DNA of 64,000 nucleotides, from positions 1-64,000 of the forward strand of contig JAGRKV010000020.1 in the NCBI GenBank assembly GCA_020442165.1, given 5' to 3'. The notes beneath the pieces were generated by a model. It saw only the letters and a list, made by a program, of their open reading frames with translations. It made no database searches and had not been told where the DNA came from. The translations under genes were made by a program, and so were the position numbers. Shown piece by piece: positions 41,654-51,218 of this stretch (its first letter is position 1; the number at the start of each line of letters is the position of its first letter). The stretch is from Hyphomicrobiaceae bacterium (GTDB lineage Bacteria; Pseudomonadota; Alphaproteobacteria; Rhizobiales; Hyphomicrobiaceae).

Positions 41654-44600
41654 ATGCCCAAGCACGAGCATCACTCGCAAGAACTCTCGCCGGATCTGGT
41701 TCGTGCTCTCGAAAGCTATGAAAAAGGTATGCCGCCTCATACTCGGCGGCTGTTCATGGCCTTCTCGCCCCTCCTTTTTGCCCGCCTTGGAGCCGTCCGC
41801 GGCGAAGCCTTGCCCAACGAAGTGCACGCTGCAATTGCCGCTGGCACGTTCACACGGTTGGCCGGGTGGCAGCGGGGCACAGCACACGTCGGCGTGTTGC
41901 CGCTGTCAGGAGATGCGGCAGCTGATGGCAGGGCTGCGAGCGCCGCCACGGGGCCTGTGCTGACGGCGCTGGTGGTCATCAATGACGACAAGCCGTTCCT
42001 GGTGTCATCCGTAATGGGCGAGATCCAGGCGCGCGGCTTGAAGACGCGCCTTGTGCTGCACCCGGTATTTGCGGCCCAACGCACGGCGGAAACGGGATTG
42101 GCGGACATCGGGGCCCTGCGTCAGATAAGTGATGCCGAAACGGCGCAGGGCTGGGGTGCTGAAAGCGTCATCATCATCGTCGTCGAAGCCATGGACAGCG
42201 ATGCGCAGCGCGAGACCGTCGCCGCGCTCGCTGACGTGTTGGACGAAGTGGGCGTTGTCGTACGTGACTGGCCGCAGATGCTGTTGCGTCTCGATGCCGA
42301 AATCGTCGCCCTGGAAGAGCGCGCACATTCAGGCAGCGCCAGCCTCGTCGGGGAGACGATCTCGTTCTGCCGCTGGATGCGCGCGGGGCAGTTCGTATTC
42401 CTCGGCATGCGCGAGTACCGGCTCGATGGCGATCCTGAAACAGGATCGCTGCGCGTCGTCGAGGGTTCCGGCAAGGGCCTCCTGGCAAACCCGAATGTGC
42501 ATGTGCTGCGGCGTGGCCGCGAACTCGTATCGCTGACGGACGAAATTCGCCGCTTTTATCTCAAGCCGTCGCCCATCATCATAACAAAATCGAATGTGAC
42601 GAGCCGGGTGCATCGTCGTGCACACATGGACTATATCGGCCTGAAGACCTATACGCCCGAAGGCCGGCTGGCAGGCGAATTGCGGATCGTCGGCCTGTTC
42701 ACCGCCGCGGCCTACACCGAGCCCACGAGTGAGATCCCATTCCTGCGCCTGAAGGTGGATCGCGTTTTCAAGGCAGCCAAGATCGAGCACGCGAGTCACG
42801 AGGGCCGCATGCTCCAGAACACCCTCGACACGTTTCCGCGCGATGAGCTTTTCCAGATCGGTATCGAGCAGTTGGCAAGTTGGGTGCCGACCTTGCTCCA
42901 GCTTGAGTTTGATCCCCGCGTGCGCGCCTTCGCGCGCCGTGACCGTTTCGACCGGTTCGTGTCGATCCTCGTCTTCGCGCCGCGCGACCGTTTTTCTTCG
43001 ACGGTGCGTGAAGCGATAGGCGAGATGCTGGCGAATGCCTATCAGGGCCGCGTCGTGGTGCAGCAGCCATTCTTTACGGCAGGCCCCCTGGTGCGCGTGC
43101 ATTACATCATCGGCCGCTACGAGGGTGCGACGCCTGACGTCGAGGAGGAAGAACTTGAGCGGCGCATTGGCGAGATCGTCGAGACCTGGGAGGACCGACT
43201 GCACGACCGGCTCGCAGGCACGCCGGATGCAGCCGCACAATTCGCCGGAGCTTTCTCGGCCGCATACGCTGAAACCTTCCCGCCTGAACGCGCGCTGGAA
43301 GACATCGAGCGAATAGAGCGCCTGGGTCGCGACGGCGCCGTTGCAATCGATTTCTATCAGTCGGCGCAGTCGCATTCGCGTGAGGTCCGGGCCGCGATCT
43401 ACCGGTTTGACGATCCAATTCCCCTGAGCGATCGCGTGCCGATTCTGGAAAACCTGGGTTTCTCCGTCATTGACGAACGCACGTACCGGATAGCCCCGCG
43501 TTGGAATGGTGAACGGCGCAGCGTCTGCTTGCACGACATGGTGCTTTCAGCGCGCGGCGAGCGGGAATTTGACCTGTCTGGCGATGGCGTCACCCTGGAG
43601 CAGGCATTCGTCGCCACCTTCACGGACCAGGCCGATAACGACCAGTTCAATGAGCTGGTCATGGTGGCCGATGCGGATTGGCGCGAGGCAGCCATGCTGC
43701 GCGCCTATGCCGGATATATGCGTCAGATCGGACTTCCCTACGGCCGCACGGTAGTCGCCGGGACGCTGATCCGCTATCGCGAGCGTGCCAGGGATTTGAT
43801 CTCGCTTTTCAGGTCGCGCCTTGATCCAGCCTTTAAAGGCGGCTTCGAAGAACGCGACCGCAGGGAAACGGAGTTGAAGGCGGCATTCGAGGCGCACCTC
43901 GCCGAAGTGCCATCGCTGGAGGACGACCGGATATTGCGCGTCATGTTGGGTCTCATAAGCGCCACCCAACGCACGAACTTCTTCGTAGGTGGCGAAGATG
44001 GAGCGCACCCGGCTGTTCTTGCATTCAAGATCGCGAGCCGCGAAGTAGCCGATGCTCCTGAGCCAAAGCCGTTTCGAGAAATCTGGGTCAGTGGTCCACA
44101 GGTCGATGGCGTACATCTGCGCTTCGCGCCAATCGCGCGCGGCGGCCTCAGATGGTCGGACCGGCCGCAAGATTTCCGCACCGAGGTTCTGGGTCTCGCC
44201 AAGGCGCAGCAGGTCAAGAACACCGTCATCGTTCCGCAGGGCGCCAAGGGCGGCTTCGTGCCCAAGCTGTTGCCCGTAGGCGGCACCCGGGAAGCTGTGA
44301 TGGAGGCTGGCATTGCCGCCTACCGCACATTCATTTCCTCGCTCCTCGATCTCACCGACAACATTGTCGATGGCAAGATTGTGCCCCCAGCCGGCATTGT
44401 TCGCCGCGATGGCGATGACCCCTATCTGGTCGTCGCAGCCGACAAGGGCACGGCAACCTTCTCGGATTTTGCCAACCAGCTGTCGAAATCGCGCAACTAC
44501 TGGCTAGGAGACGCCTTCGCCTCGGGCGGATCGGCTGGCTATGACCACAAGAAGATGGGGATCACCGCGCGCGGTGCATGGGAGGGCGTCAAGCGCCACT

Positions 44601-46561
44601 TCCGCGAGATGGATCACGACATCCAGTCCGAGCCTTTCACCGTTGCCGGTGTCGGCGATATGTCTGGAGACGTCTTTGGCAACGGCATGCTGCTGTCACG
44701 CCATATTTGCCTTGTTGCCGCATTCGACCACCGCGATATCTTCATCGATCCCGACCCCGATATGGAAAAATCCTATGCGGAACGCGAACGCATCTTCTCC
44801 CTTCCACGCTCCAGTTGGCAGGACTACGACCGCGCGCTGATCTCTGAAGGCGGCGGTGTCTTTTCCCGCAGCGCCAAATCGATTGCTCTGACACCGCAGA
44901 TCAAGGCGCTCCTGCTCATCGGCAAGGATCATGCGACGCCTGCCGAGGTCATGCGCGCAATACTCGAAGCCAAGGTCGATCTGTTCTGGTTCGGCGGCAT
45001 CGGCACCTATGTGCGCGGAGATTCGGAGACCGATGCCGATATCGGCGACCGTGCAAACGATCCGATTCGCGTGCCCACGCGGCTGTTCGGCGCCAGGGTG
45101 GTCGGTGAAGGTGCCAATCTGGGCATGTCGCAGCGCGCCCGCATTGATTTCTCCCTGCGCGGTGGCCGCATCAACACCGACTTCATCGACAATTCGGCAG
45201 GCGTCAATTCCTCCGACCAGGAGGTCAACATCAAGATCGCGCTGGCGCCTGCGCTGGCATCCGGTCGATTGGACGAGGATGCACGCAATGCGCTGCTGAC
45301 GCGCATGACCGACGATGTTGCCCACGCATGCCTCGCCAACAATTATGCCCAGACGCTCGCCATCAGCATCGCAGAGCGGCGTGGCGCCGCTGGTATGTCA
45401 GACGCGGTTCATCTGATCCAGCAGCTCGAACGTCGCGGCCTGTTGGATCGCGCACTGGAGTCGCTGGCCGATGATGTCGCGCTGGAGGAACGGCGGAAGG
45501 GCGGTGCAGGTTTGACACGGCCTGAGCTGGCAATACTCATGAGCCACGCCAAGATTGCGCTTTCCTACGATTTGATCGCTTCGCATGTTCCCGACGACGC
45601 TGCCGTCGCCGGCGAGCTGCCAGCCTATTTCCCGCACGAGCTGCGAGAGACTCATGGCGATGACATCGCCGCTCATCCGCTGAAGCGCGAAATCATCACG
45701 ACAGCGCTCACAAACGCCATCGTCAACATCGCGGGAATGGATCTGCCCGCCCGCCTCGCAGACGATTGGGATCTGGGACCGGCGGAAGTGAGCGATGCCA
45801 TCATCACTGCACTGGAAGTACTCGATGCCCGCCGTCAATTCGCGGCAATCGGCGCTGAGGACAATCGCATCCCAGGCGCACTGCAATTGTCCCTTTATGC
45901 CAAGATGCAGCAGCTGGTCCGCAATCGTGCCGCTTGGCAGGCCGCCGAAATGCGTAGCATGCCTGCGTTGACGGATGCCATTCGCCGCCAGCAGCGCGCC
46001 TATGCGACACTCGCTGCAACGGCAGCCCAGTGGTCCACCGAGCAACGGCAGGCGGCGCGTTCCGCCGAGGAGGCGAGGTGGCGTGAGGCAGGAGTGCCGC
46101 AAACCATCGCCGAAGCGTTGGCAACTGCGCAGTTCCTGTCTGAGTCAGGCGACATATGCCTTGTTGCGGAGGGGCGCACGGGCGCTGCTGCGTCGTCCAA
46201 TGAAAGTGCTCTCATCGATGCAGCGGCAAGCTATGTTGCCATCGGAGATGCCTTGAGGCTGACGGCGCTCAAGCAGCAGGGCCGCGATATCGTCGCCACC
46301 GACCGCTTCGATCGCCTGGCGATCAATAGCGCGATTACGAGTCTTGCCGGCAGTCACCGTGCGATGACGCTGCGGCTGTTGAACACCAGCCCCTCCGGTG
46401 TCCGGGGCGCGGAGGCGATGGCAGCATGGCGCCGTTCGATTGAAGGTCCATTCGGCCGGGCCGAACGGCGGCTGGCCGAGATGATGGACAGTGGACCATT
46501 ATCGGTGGCGCGGCTGACAGTTGCGGCCGCGATCGTCCGCGAATTGACGGACACGGCGTGA
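41654..46561 (+). CDS. gdhB: NAD-specific glutamate dehydrogenase, large (GDH-180) type
   Basis: At 1,635 residues this is the usual size of the 180-kDa class. It deaminates glutamate to 2-oxoglutarate with NAD. The N-terminal ~700 residues are regulatory (ACT-like folds, such as LMVADADWREAAMLRAYAGYMRQIGL at the boundary). The catalytic part starts with IARGGLRWSDRPQDFRTEVLGLAKAQQVKNTVIVPQGAKGGFV (Gly/Lys substrate site), then AGVGDMSGDVFGNGMLLS in the NAD domain, DPDPDMEKSYAERERIF and FDSL-like VGEGANLGMSQRARID. GGAGG lies 10 nt before the ATG at 41654. It is the longest gene of the window and probably monocistronic. Confidence 0.97.
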   Translation: MPKHEHHSQELSPDLVRALESYEKGMPPHTRRLFMAFSPLLFARLGAVRGEALPNEVHAAIAAGTFTRLAGWQRGTAHVGVLPLSGDAAADGRAASAATGPVLTALVVINDDKPFLVSSVMGEIQARGLKTRLVLHPVFAAQRTAETGLADIGALRQISDAETAQGWGAESVIIIVVEAMDSDAQRETVAALADVLDEVGVVVRDWPQMLLRLDAEIVALEERAHSGSASLVGETISFCRWMRAGQFVFLGMREYRLDGDPETGSLRVVEGSGKGLLANPNVHVLRRGRELVSLTDEIRRFYLKPSPIIITKSNVTSRVHRRAHMDYIGLKTYTPEGRLAGELRIVGLFTAAAYTEPTSEIPFLRLKVDRVFKAAKIEHASHEGRMLQNTLDTFPRDELFQIGIEQLASWVPTLLQLEFDPRVRAFARRDRFDRFVSILVFAPRDRFSSTVREAIGEMLANAYQGRVVVQQPFFTAGPLVRVHYIIGRYEGATPDVEEEELERRIGEIVETWEDRLHDRLAGTPDAAAQFAGAFSAAYAETFPPERALEDIERIERLGRDGAVAIDFYQSAQSHSREVRAAIYRFDDPIPLSDRVPILENLGFSVIDERTYRIAPRWNGERRSVCLHDMVLSARGEREFDLSGDGVTLEQAFVATFTDQADNDQFNELVMVADADWREAAMLRAYAGYMRQIGLPYGRTVVAGTLIRYRERARDLISLFRSRLDPAFKGGFEERDRRETELKAAFEAHLAEVPSLEDDRILRVMLGLISATQRTNFFVGGEDGAHPAVLAFKIASREVADAPEPKPFREIWVSGPQVDGVHLRFAPIARGGLRWSDRPQDFRTEVLGLAKAQQVKNTVIVPQGAKGGFVPKLLPVGGTREAVMEAGIAAYRTFISSLLDLTDNIVDGKIVPPAGIVRRDGDDPYLVVAADKGTATFSDFANQLSKSRNYWLGDAFASGGSAGYDHKKMGITARGAWEGVKRHFREMDHDIQSEPFTVAGVGDMSGDVFGNGMLLSRHICLVAAFDHRDIFIDPDPDMEKSYAERERIFSLPRSSWQDYDRALISEGGGVFSRSAKSIALTPQIKALLLIGKDHATPAEVMRAILEAKVDLFWFGGIGTYVRGDSETDADIGDRANDPIRVPTRLFGARVVGEGANLGMSQRARIDFSLRGGRINTDFIDNSAGVNSSDQEVNIKIALAPALASGRLDEDARNALLTRMTDDVAHACLANNYAQTLAISIAERRGAAGMSDAVHLIQQLERRGLLDRALESLADDVALEERRKGGAGLTRPELAILMSHAKIALSYDLIASHVPDDAAVAGELPAYFPHELRETHGDDIAAHPLKREIITTALTNAIVNIAGMDLPARLADDWDLGPAEVSDAIITALEVLDARRQFAAIGAEDNRIPGALQLSLYAKMQQLVRNRAAWQAAEMRSMPALTDAIRRQQRAYATLAATAAQWSTEQRQAARSAEEARWREAGVPQTIAEALATAQFLSESGDICLVAEGRTGAAASSNESALIDAAASYVAIGDALRLTALKQQGRDIVATDRFDRLAINSAITSLAGSHRAMTLRLLNTSPSGVRGAEAMAAWRRSIEGPFGRAERRLAEMMDSGPLSVARLTVAAAIVRELTDTA

Positions 46562-46600
46562 GTGAGACTGTGACACCAACTCTGCGCAGCAGCAGCGGCT

Positions 46601-47257
46601 TCAGTCGAGCACGATGAGATGGTTGGGTAGTTCGTTGGGGTCTTCAAGGCCCGGCGGGAAATGCTGTGCAAGATGCTCACCCGCTGCGGTTATCGCGGCA
46701 ACAAAGCCGTCCGCCGCGCGGCCCGCACCAATTTTGTCCGTCAGATCGTTGACGATCGCCTGCCATGTTCCGGCGGGCACCTTGGCGTCGATGCCGGTGT
46801 CGGCCAGCACCTCGGCATAGTGTTCCGCTACTGAAACAAAGATCAGCACGCCGGTCCGCCCTGAGGTTGTGTGCAGGTTCTGCACCAGGAACTGCTCGAC
46901 CGCACGGCGATGGGCGCGGAGCCGCTGGGCCGACCTCGGAACGAGTTTCATTCGCACCGGCAGGGGCAACAGCACGACCAGCAACGCCAGAAACGTCAAC
47001 AGCTGGATCAGATAGATCCATTGCACCGGCCACCATGTGAAGTAGATCAGCGGCCACGGCACCAGAAGGGCGATCAGGGCCGCCCACAAGAATGGCGCAT
47101 AGAGGTAGCTGTCGCTTTCGTTGGCAATGACGGCCACGATCTCGCCTGAGGTGGCTTTCTCGGCGCGGACAATGGCGTCCGAGATCCGGCTCTCTTCTTC
47201 CTGTGTGAAGAGCGCAGTGCCGTGCCGCTCGAAGTAGGTCCGCCGTGCCTCGCCCAT
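46601..47257 (-). CDS. TPM-domain membrane protein (DUF477-like)
   Basis: The 218-residue protein contains an N-terminal TPM-domain half (EEESRISDAIVRAEKATSGEIVAVIANESDSY), two close membrane segments (about 58-100, LWAALIALLVPWPLIYFTWWPV and IQLLTFLALLVVLLPLPV), and a C-terminal TPM half (TTSGRTGVLIFVSVAEHYAEVLADTGIDAKV). It is the second small TPM protein of the trio TPM-TPM-LemA in the same direction, 42 nt after the Gly-rich one, a common order in proteobacteria. Function is not established; TPM proteins have been linked to membrane protein assembly or phosphatase activity. Confidence 0.85.
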   Translation of the reverse strand: MGEARRTYFERHGTALFTQEEESRISDAIVRAEKATSGEIVAVIANESDSYLYAPFLWAALIALLVPWPLIYFTWWPVQWIYLIQLLTFLALLVVLLPLPVRMKLVPRSAQRLRAHRRAVEQFLVQNLHTTSGRTGVLIFVSVAEHYAEVLADTGIDAKVPAGTWQAIVNDLTDKIGAGRAADGFVAAITAAGEHLAQHFPPGLEDPNELPNHLIVLD

Positions 47258-47299
47258 GTCCTGGTCCTCGTTTGCATGCCCACGGACATGCCATCTGTT

Positions 47300-48184
47300 C
47301 TACCAGCCGCCCGACGCGCCGCCGCCGCCGAAGCTTCCACCACCGCCACCGAAGCCGCCGCCACCGCCGCTGGACCAGCCGCCGCCTCCCGACCAGTCGC
47401 TGCTGCCGCCAGGAATGATGATGATGCGATCGTTGAACCTGCTGCGCCGCTTGCCTGGACCTGTCTGCGTCGGCATCGACTTGGCCTGCTGGATCTGCTG
47501 GTAGATGATCCACATGAAGATGCCGAGCCAGATCGCCAGCATGATGTAGCCGGCATAGTCAGGTTCGCCGCCGCGCCGCGCACCCTTGGCGCGGTCCTTG
47601 ACCGCTTCGGCATCGCCCGTGATGACGTCCTTCATGTCACGCACACCAGCAACGATGCCGCCCTGGAAGTCGCCGCGGCGGAAGCGTGGAAGAATGGCGT
47701 TCTCGATAATGAGCTTGCTCATGGCATCGGTGAGATGCGGCTCAAGACCGTATCCAACCTCGATGCGCACTTTGCGTTCTTTGGGAGCGACAATCAGTAG
47801 AGCGCCGTTGTCCTTGCCTTTCTGGCCGATGCCCCAGTGCCGCCCCAGCTGGTATCCGTAGTCCTCGATCGTGTAGCCCTGTAGGCCGGGCAGTGTCACG
47901 ACCACGATCTGGTCCGTCGATTTTTCTTCCAGTGCCGCCAGGTCCGATGTCAGTTGCGCTTGGGTTGCGGCATCGAGAAGTCCGGCATTGTCGACGACAC
48001 GTCCAGTGAGTTTGGGGAACGTCGGCTCCGCCAGAGCCGCCAGCCCCAACATCGCGACCAGCGCCGCCGCCAGGATAACGGCGGCGGCGAGGCTTCGTGA
48101 CGGACGCACCCCGGCATGGCGCGAGGCCGGACCCGCGATGGTCTTCGTCATTCCGCTCATGTCACGCGCGAAAATGAAACGCAT
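47300..48184 (-). CDS. TPM-domain protein with Gly-rich C-terminus (YgcG-like)
   Basis: The 294-residue protein has a signal-type N-terminal segment (LAAAVILAAALVAMLGLAALA, about 33-52). The TPM domain follows (GRVVDNAGLLDAATQAQLTSDLAALEEKSTDQIVVVTLPGLQGYTIEDYGYQLGRHWGIGQKGKDNGALLIVAPKERKVRIEVGYG), in short a secreted TPM fold. A membrane segment (YIMLAIWLGIFMWIIY) leads to a low-complexity Gly/Ser tail of about 45 residues (GGGGWSSGGGGGFGGGGGSF), which is usual in YgcG. Start: the ATG at 48184 is listed, but 48160 and 48151 are equally possible; none has a clear site. It lies 63 nt after lemA. Confidence 0.9.
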   Translation of the reverse strand: MRFIFARDMSGMTKTIAGPASRHAGVRPSRSLAAAVILAAALVAMLGLAALAEPTFPKLTGRVVDNAGLLDAATQAQLTSDLAALEEKSTDQIVVVTLPGLQGYTIEDYGYQLGRHWGIGQKGKDNGALLIVAPKERKVRIEVGYGLEPHLTDAMSKLIIENAILPRFRRGDFQGGIVAGVRDMKDVITGDAEAVKDRAKGARRGGEPDYAGYIMLAIWLGIFMWIIYQQIQQAKSMPTQTGPGKRRSRFNDRIIIIPGGSSDWSGGGGWSSGGGGGFGGGGGSFGGGGASGGW

Positions 48185-48247
48185 CGGCGTCCGTCTCGTC
48201 CCGTTTCGTCAGTTGGGCACCGGCAAGGCGCCGCAGGTGAGCGACGG

Positions 48248-48874
48248 CTAGTTCTTCTTGGTTCCGAAATCGACTTTCGGCGTCTTCACCTCTTCCGCCG
48301 GAATGTCGAACGTCGCCATTTCCTGCGAGCCCGGATACATGAACGCCTTCCACCAGCGTCCGGGAATGGTGTTGAGCTCGGTATTGTAGATCCTGACGGC
48401 GTTGATGTAGTCGCGACGCGAGATCGAAATGCGGTTTTCCGTTCCCTCGATCTGGCTCTGCAGCGCCAGGAAGTTCTGCCCCGACTTGATGTCGGGGTAG
48501 CGTTCCACAACCGCCATCAGCCTCGCCAGCGCACCGCTGAGCTGGTTCTGCGCATTCTGGAAATTCTTCATTGCCTCCGGATTTGTCAGTATGTCGGCTG
48601 GCAATTGCACCTGGGTCGCCTTGGCTCGCGCTTCCACGACGTCGGTGAGCACGGACTTCTCCTGCTCTGCGAAGCCTTTCACGGTCTCGACGAGGTTGGG
48701 GATCAAGTCGGAGCGCCGCTTGTACTCGTTGAGCACCTGCGACCAGGCAGCTTTCGCCGACTGCTCATAGGTCGGGATGTTGTTGATACCGCAGCCTGAT
48801 AGCGAAACGGCCGCGAACAGGACGGCGAGCAACGCGAACGGGCGTGTGAAGGGTTGAGCAAGGGTACGGGCCAT
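48248..48874 (-). CDS. lemA: LemA-family lipoprotein
   Basis: The 208-residue protein begins with a lipoprotein signal ending LAVLFAAVSLSGC (lipobox SGC). The LemA domain follows: EQSAKAAWSQVLNEYKRRSDLIPNLVETVKGFAEQEKSVLTDVVEARAKAT, then SGALARLMAVVERYPDIKSGQNFLALQSQIEGTENRI and SRRDYINAVRIYNTELNTIPG. It is a helical membrane-surface protein of unknown role that accompanies TPM proteins. GGAGG lies about 12 nt before the ATG at 48874. Confidence 0.96.
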   Translation of the reverse strand: MARTLAQPFTRPFALLAVLFAAVSLSGCGINNIPTYEQSAKAAWSQVLNEYKRRSDLIPNLVETVKGFAEQEKSVLTDVVEARAKATQVQLPADILTNPEAMKNFQNAQNQLSGALARLMAVVERYPDIKSGQNFLALQSQIEGTENRISISRRDYINAVRIYNTELNTIPGRWWKAFMYPGSQEMATFDIPAEEVKTPKVDFGTKKN

Positions 48875-49206
48875 GACGCAAGGACCTCCAGGTCAAAAAG
48901 ACATGCCGAGGTCGTAAATGATGGTTGCCCAGGTGCGCAAGCATGTTTCCGGAACGTCTCTTTCCTCAAGCGCCGTCGTCTGGCCCGGCAAGCACCGTAA
49001 CGCGCACGAATTTTCAGCTCCTCCGGTGCATCTGCAAGCATTAAGACCCGCCGCGCGGCATTTACCCATTAACCAGCCCCGCCTTCGTCAATACGCGCCT
49101 CTCCGCTAGCATTCACGGCAGCGGGGGTGCTGCTTTGGCTCCCTTTGAGAATGTCTCGAGCTGCAAGTGTTGGCGCACTGGCAGGATGATTGGGGAGTTT
49201 CAGATC
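48875..49206. other. Divergent region between lemA and the secreted repeat-protein gene
   Basis: The 332 bases carry no convincing gene. They must hold promoters for both sides. The last 20 bases include GGGGAG at 49192-49197, the ribosome site of the next gene. No other structure was noticed. Confidence 0.4.
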
Positions 49207-49959
49207 ATGAAGTTGGATGGGCTGGCCGCTTGCGCTGCCATTTTTATCGGTTGTGGCCTGGCTTCGACCGGCGCCCATGCGTTCGGCCATGGCTGCGGCG
49301 ACCGTGCGGTCGAGTGTTACGAGAAAGTGCGCAGGCCGGATGTCTATGCCACCGTCAAGCGCCGTGTTCTTGTCAGCCCGTCGACGGCCGAGGTGGTGCG
49401 CACGCCCGCCATCTACGGCTCCCGCGCCGAACGGGTCGTGATCGAACCAGGCAGGGTTGAGCGCGTGCGCGAGCCAGCCGTTTATACCACCCGGTTGAAG
49501 CGCGTCATGGTGAGACAGCCGCGTGTGAGTTACGAGCATGTGCCCGCAGTCGTGAAAACCGTGCGCCAGCGTGTCGAAGTGGGTACGAGCGGCTACCGCT
49601 GGGAGCGCCGCCGCGATTTGTTCGGCCGCGAGAGGTTGTGCAAGGTCCAGATTGCGCCGCGTACAAAGATCGTTGAGCGCCGCGTCGTCGTGACACCGGC
49701 GGCCAAGGTCCGGCGTATCACGCCAGCTGTTTACGAGCAGGTGCCAGAGCGCGTTCTCGTGCGCGAGGCACGCACCCGGCGCATTTACTCGCCGGAAGTT
49801 TCGACCATCGTGCATCGCCGCGTGATGCTGACGCCACCGGACGTCCGCGTCGTGCACCATCCCGCGGTTATCGGCACCACCCATGAGCGCGTCCGGGTGC
49901 GTAGCGGTGGCTATGAATGGCGGGCTTCGCATAGCCGGCGAGGCCTTTTCGAACGCTGA
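49207..49959 (+). CDS. Secreted basic repeat protein, function unknown
   Basis: The 250-residue product has a signal peptide (LAACAAIFIGCGLASTGAHA-F, cleavage about residue 25) and two Cys early in the mature part. The rest is an Arg/Val-rich series of imperfect repeats of 20-30 residues built on PA[IV]Y and ERV/KRV motifs: EVVRTPAIYGSRAERVVIEP, EPAVYTTRLKRVMVRQP, VPAVVKTVRQRVEV, ITPAVYEQVPERVLVREA, HPAVIGTTHERVRVRSGGYEW. GGYEW near the C-terminus and SGYRWERRRDLFGR in the middle suggest a two-block duplication. It is strongly basic, so it may bind peptidoglycan or polysaccharide; that is inference. The start at 49207 follows GGGGAG. Confidence 0.7.
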   Translation: MKLDGLAACAAIFIGCGLASTGAHAFGHGCGDRAVECYEKVRRPDVYATVKRRVLVSPSTAEVVRTPAIYGSRAERVVIEPGRVERVREPAVYTTRLKRVMVRQPRVSYEHVPAVVKTVRQRVEVGTSGYRWERRRDLFGRERLCKVQIAPRTKIVERRVVVTPAAKVRRITPAVYEQVPERVLVREARTRRIYSPEVSTIVHRRVMLTPPDVRVVHHPAVIGTTHERVRVRSGGYEWRASHSRRGLFER

Positions 49960-50149
49960 GCCGGCAGGGAGTGTCGCGGTCGCGCTTCACTCACTAGATT
50001 CCCTGCGATAACCGCGAACGCGGCCTGCTCGTCAGGTTTGGCCTCGCTTTGGACGATTTTTTCTGGTTGCCCTCGGCTTCTTAGGGATAAGAAGGGTTGC
50101 GGCTGCGGGAGCTCCCGGGCGCTGATCGCAGGACGAGGGACAGGCCACG

Positions 50150-51025
50150 ATGCGAAAGACCGTGGCGGTAATGAACACGAAGGGGGGCGTCGGCAAATCG
50201 ACGCTGGTGCTCGGCCTGGCCGAAACCCTTTCGGTCTTTCACGCCAAAAACGTGCTGGTCATTGACAGCGACGCGCAAGCATCGGTGTCGAGCATGCTCT
50301 TGTCCGTACAGGCACTGCACAAGCTGCAAACGGAGAGTTCGACCCTTGTCGATTATCTGGTTGCAACCGTTTTGCGCGGCACACCGGTCAACTGGGTCGA
50401 TTATGTGGTGCGCGATGTCTCCGACGTCGATGAAGCAAATAGTGTCTACCTAACCCCAAGTGACATGCAATTGACGCTGTTCGAGCGCGAGGTTTCCAAG
50501 GAGAGCCTGCACGGGCACTTGCGCAAGTCGATCCGAAACTTGCTGTCGGAAGTTCGCGCCGTATTCGATGTGGTGCTGATCGATTGCCCGCCCGGCTTGT
50601 CGGTGCTGACCGAAAGCTGGCTGCGTGAGGCAGACTTTCACTTGTCGCCGACAAAGCCCGATTATGTATCGCTTTGCGGTCTCGAAGTGTTCCGGCGCTT
50701 CAAGGCACTCAATCCCGAAATGGGGTTTGCCGAAAATCTTGGCGTCGTCGTCAACATGAAGGATCCCCATTCCGCGACGGATGCCGACTACGAGATTTGG
50801 CTGAAGCAGCAGCCGGAAAACCACTGCTTTACCGAGGCCCTTCCCTACCTTCGCGTCATGCAGGATGCCGCCCGCTACAAATCGGAGCGGTCGTACATGG
50901 CAAAGTACCCTGGCGAGGCGGGTCGCGCATTGCGCTCGGTGGCCGATGAACTGGTTGAGCGGCTAAGCCAGGGAAATGAGGCTTCAGCAGCGCCCCCAGC
51001 GAGAAAGTCGTCGCTGCCAACTTGA
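50150..51025 (+). CDS. Orphan ParA/Soj-like ATPase
   Basis: The 291-residue protein has the deviant Walker A of ParA/MinD ATPases, MNTKGGVGKSTLVLGLAE, with A' VIDSDAQASVS and Walker B FDVVLIDCPPG. ParA proteins move DNA or protein cargo by ATP-driven binding to nucleoid or cell surfaces. There is no ParB-like gene or parS-like repeat next to it, and chromosomal parAB would be elsewhere, so it is an orphan; its cargo is unknown. It is followed by tRNA-Gly on the opposite strand. Residues 270-291 form a disordered Ala/Ser/Pro tail. Confidence 0.9.
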   Translation: MRKTVAVMNTKGGVGKSTLVLGLAETLSVFHAKNVLVIDSDAQASVSSMLLSVQALHKLQTESSTLVDYLVATVLRGTPVNWVDYVVRDVSDVDEANSVYLTPSDMQLTLFEREVSKESLHGHLRKSIRNLLSEVRAVFDVVLIDCPPGLSVLTESWLREADFHLSPTKPDYVSLCGLEVFRRFKALNPEMGFAENLGVVVNMKDPHSATDADYEIWLKQQPENHCFTEALPYLRVMQDAARYKSERSYMAKYPGEAGRALRSVADELVERLSQGNEASAAPPARKSSLPT

Positions 51026-51143
51026 GTGCGGCAGTGGCGTGGTCGAGCCACCACGCGACCTGCCAATTGAAGCAACGCGCATGCGTATTGGGCCGGGGCA
51101 CAAACCCCGACGCAACGCACGCATCGATCGATTTCAGAAAATT

Positions 51144-51218
51144 TGGAGCGGGCGAAGGGATTCGAACCCTCGACCCCAACCTTGGCAAGGTTGTGCTCTA
51201 CCCCTGAGCTACACCCGC
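51144..51218 (-). tRNA. tRNA-Gly (anticodon GCC)
   Basis: The minus strand reads as a full cloverleaf: acceptor GCGGGTG with CGCCCGC (one G-T), D arm GCTC...GAGC, anticodon arm CAACC-TTGCCAA-GGTTG with anticodon GCC, and T arm GAGGG-TTCGAAT-CCCTT. The discriminator is T and CCA is encoded at 51146-51144. It is convergent with the ParA-like gene. Confidence 0.95.

Noticed and set aside
42329-43534. A 401-residue minus-strand frame inside the NAD-GDH gene
   Set aside because: It is a shadow frame; it is rich in His/Arg/Gln with no recognisable motif.
48941-48960. A further copy of the dispersed repeat at GCATGTTTCCGG
   Set aside because: Only eight bases match; neither the inner GCTGAA/TTCAGC stem nor the second hairpin is present.
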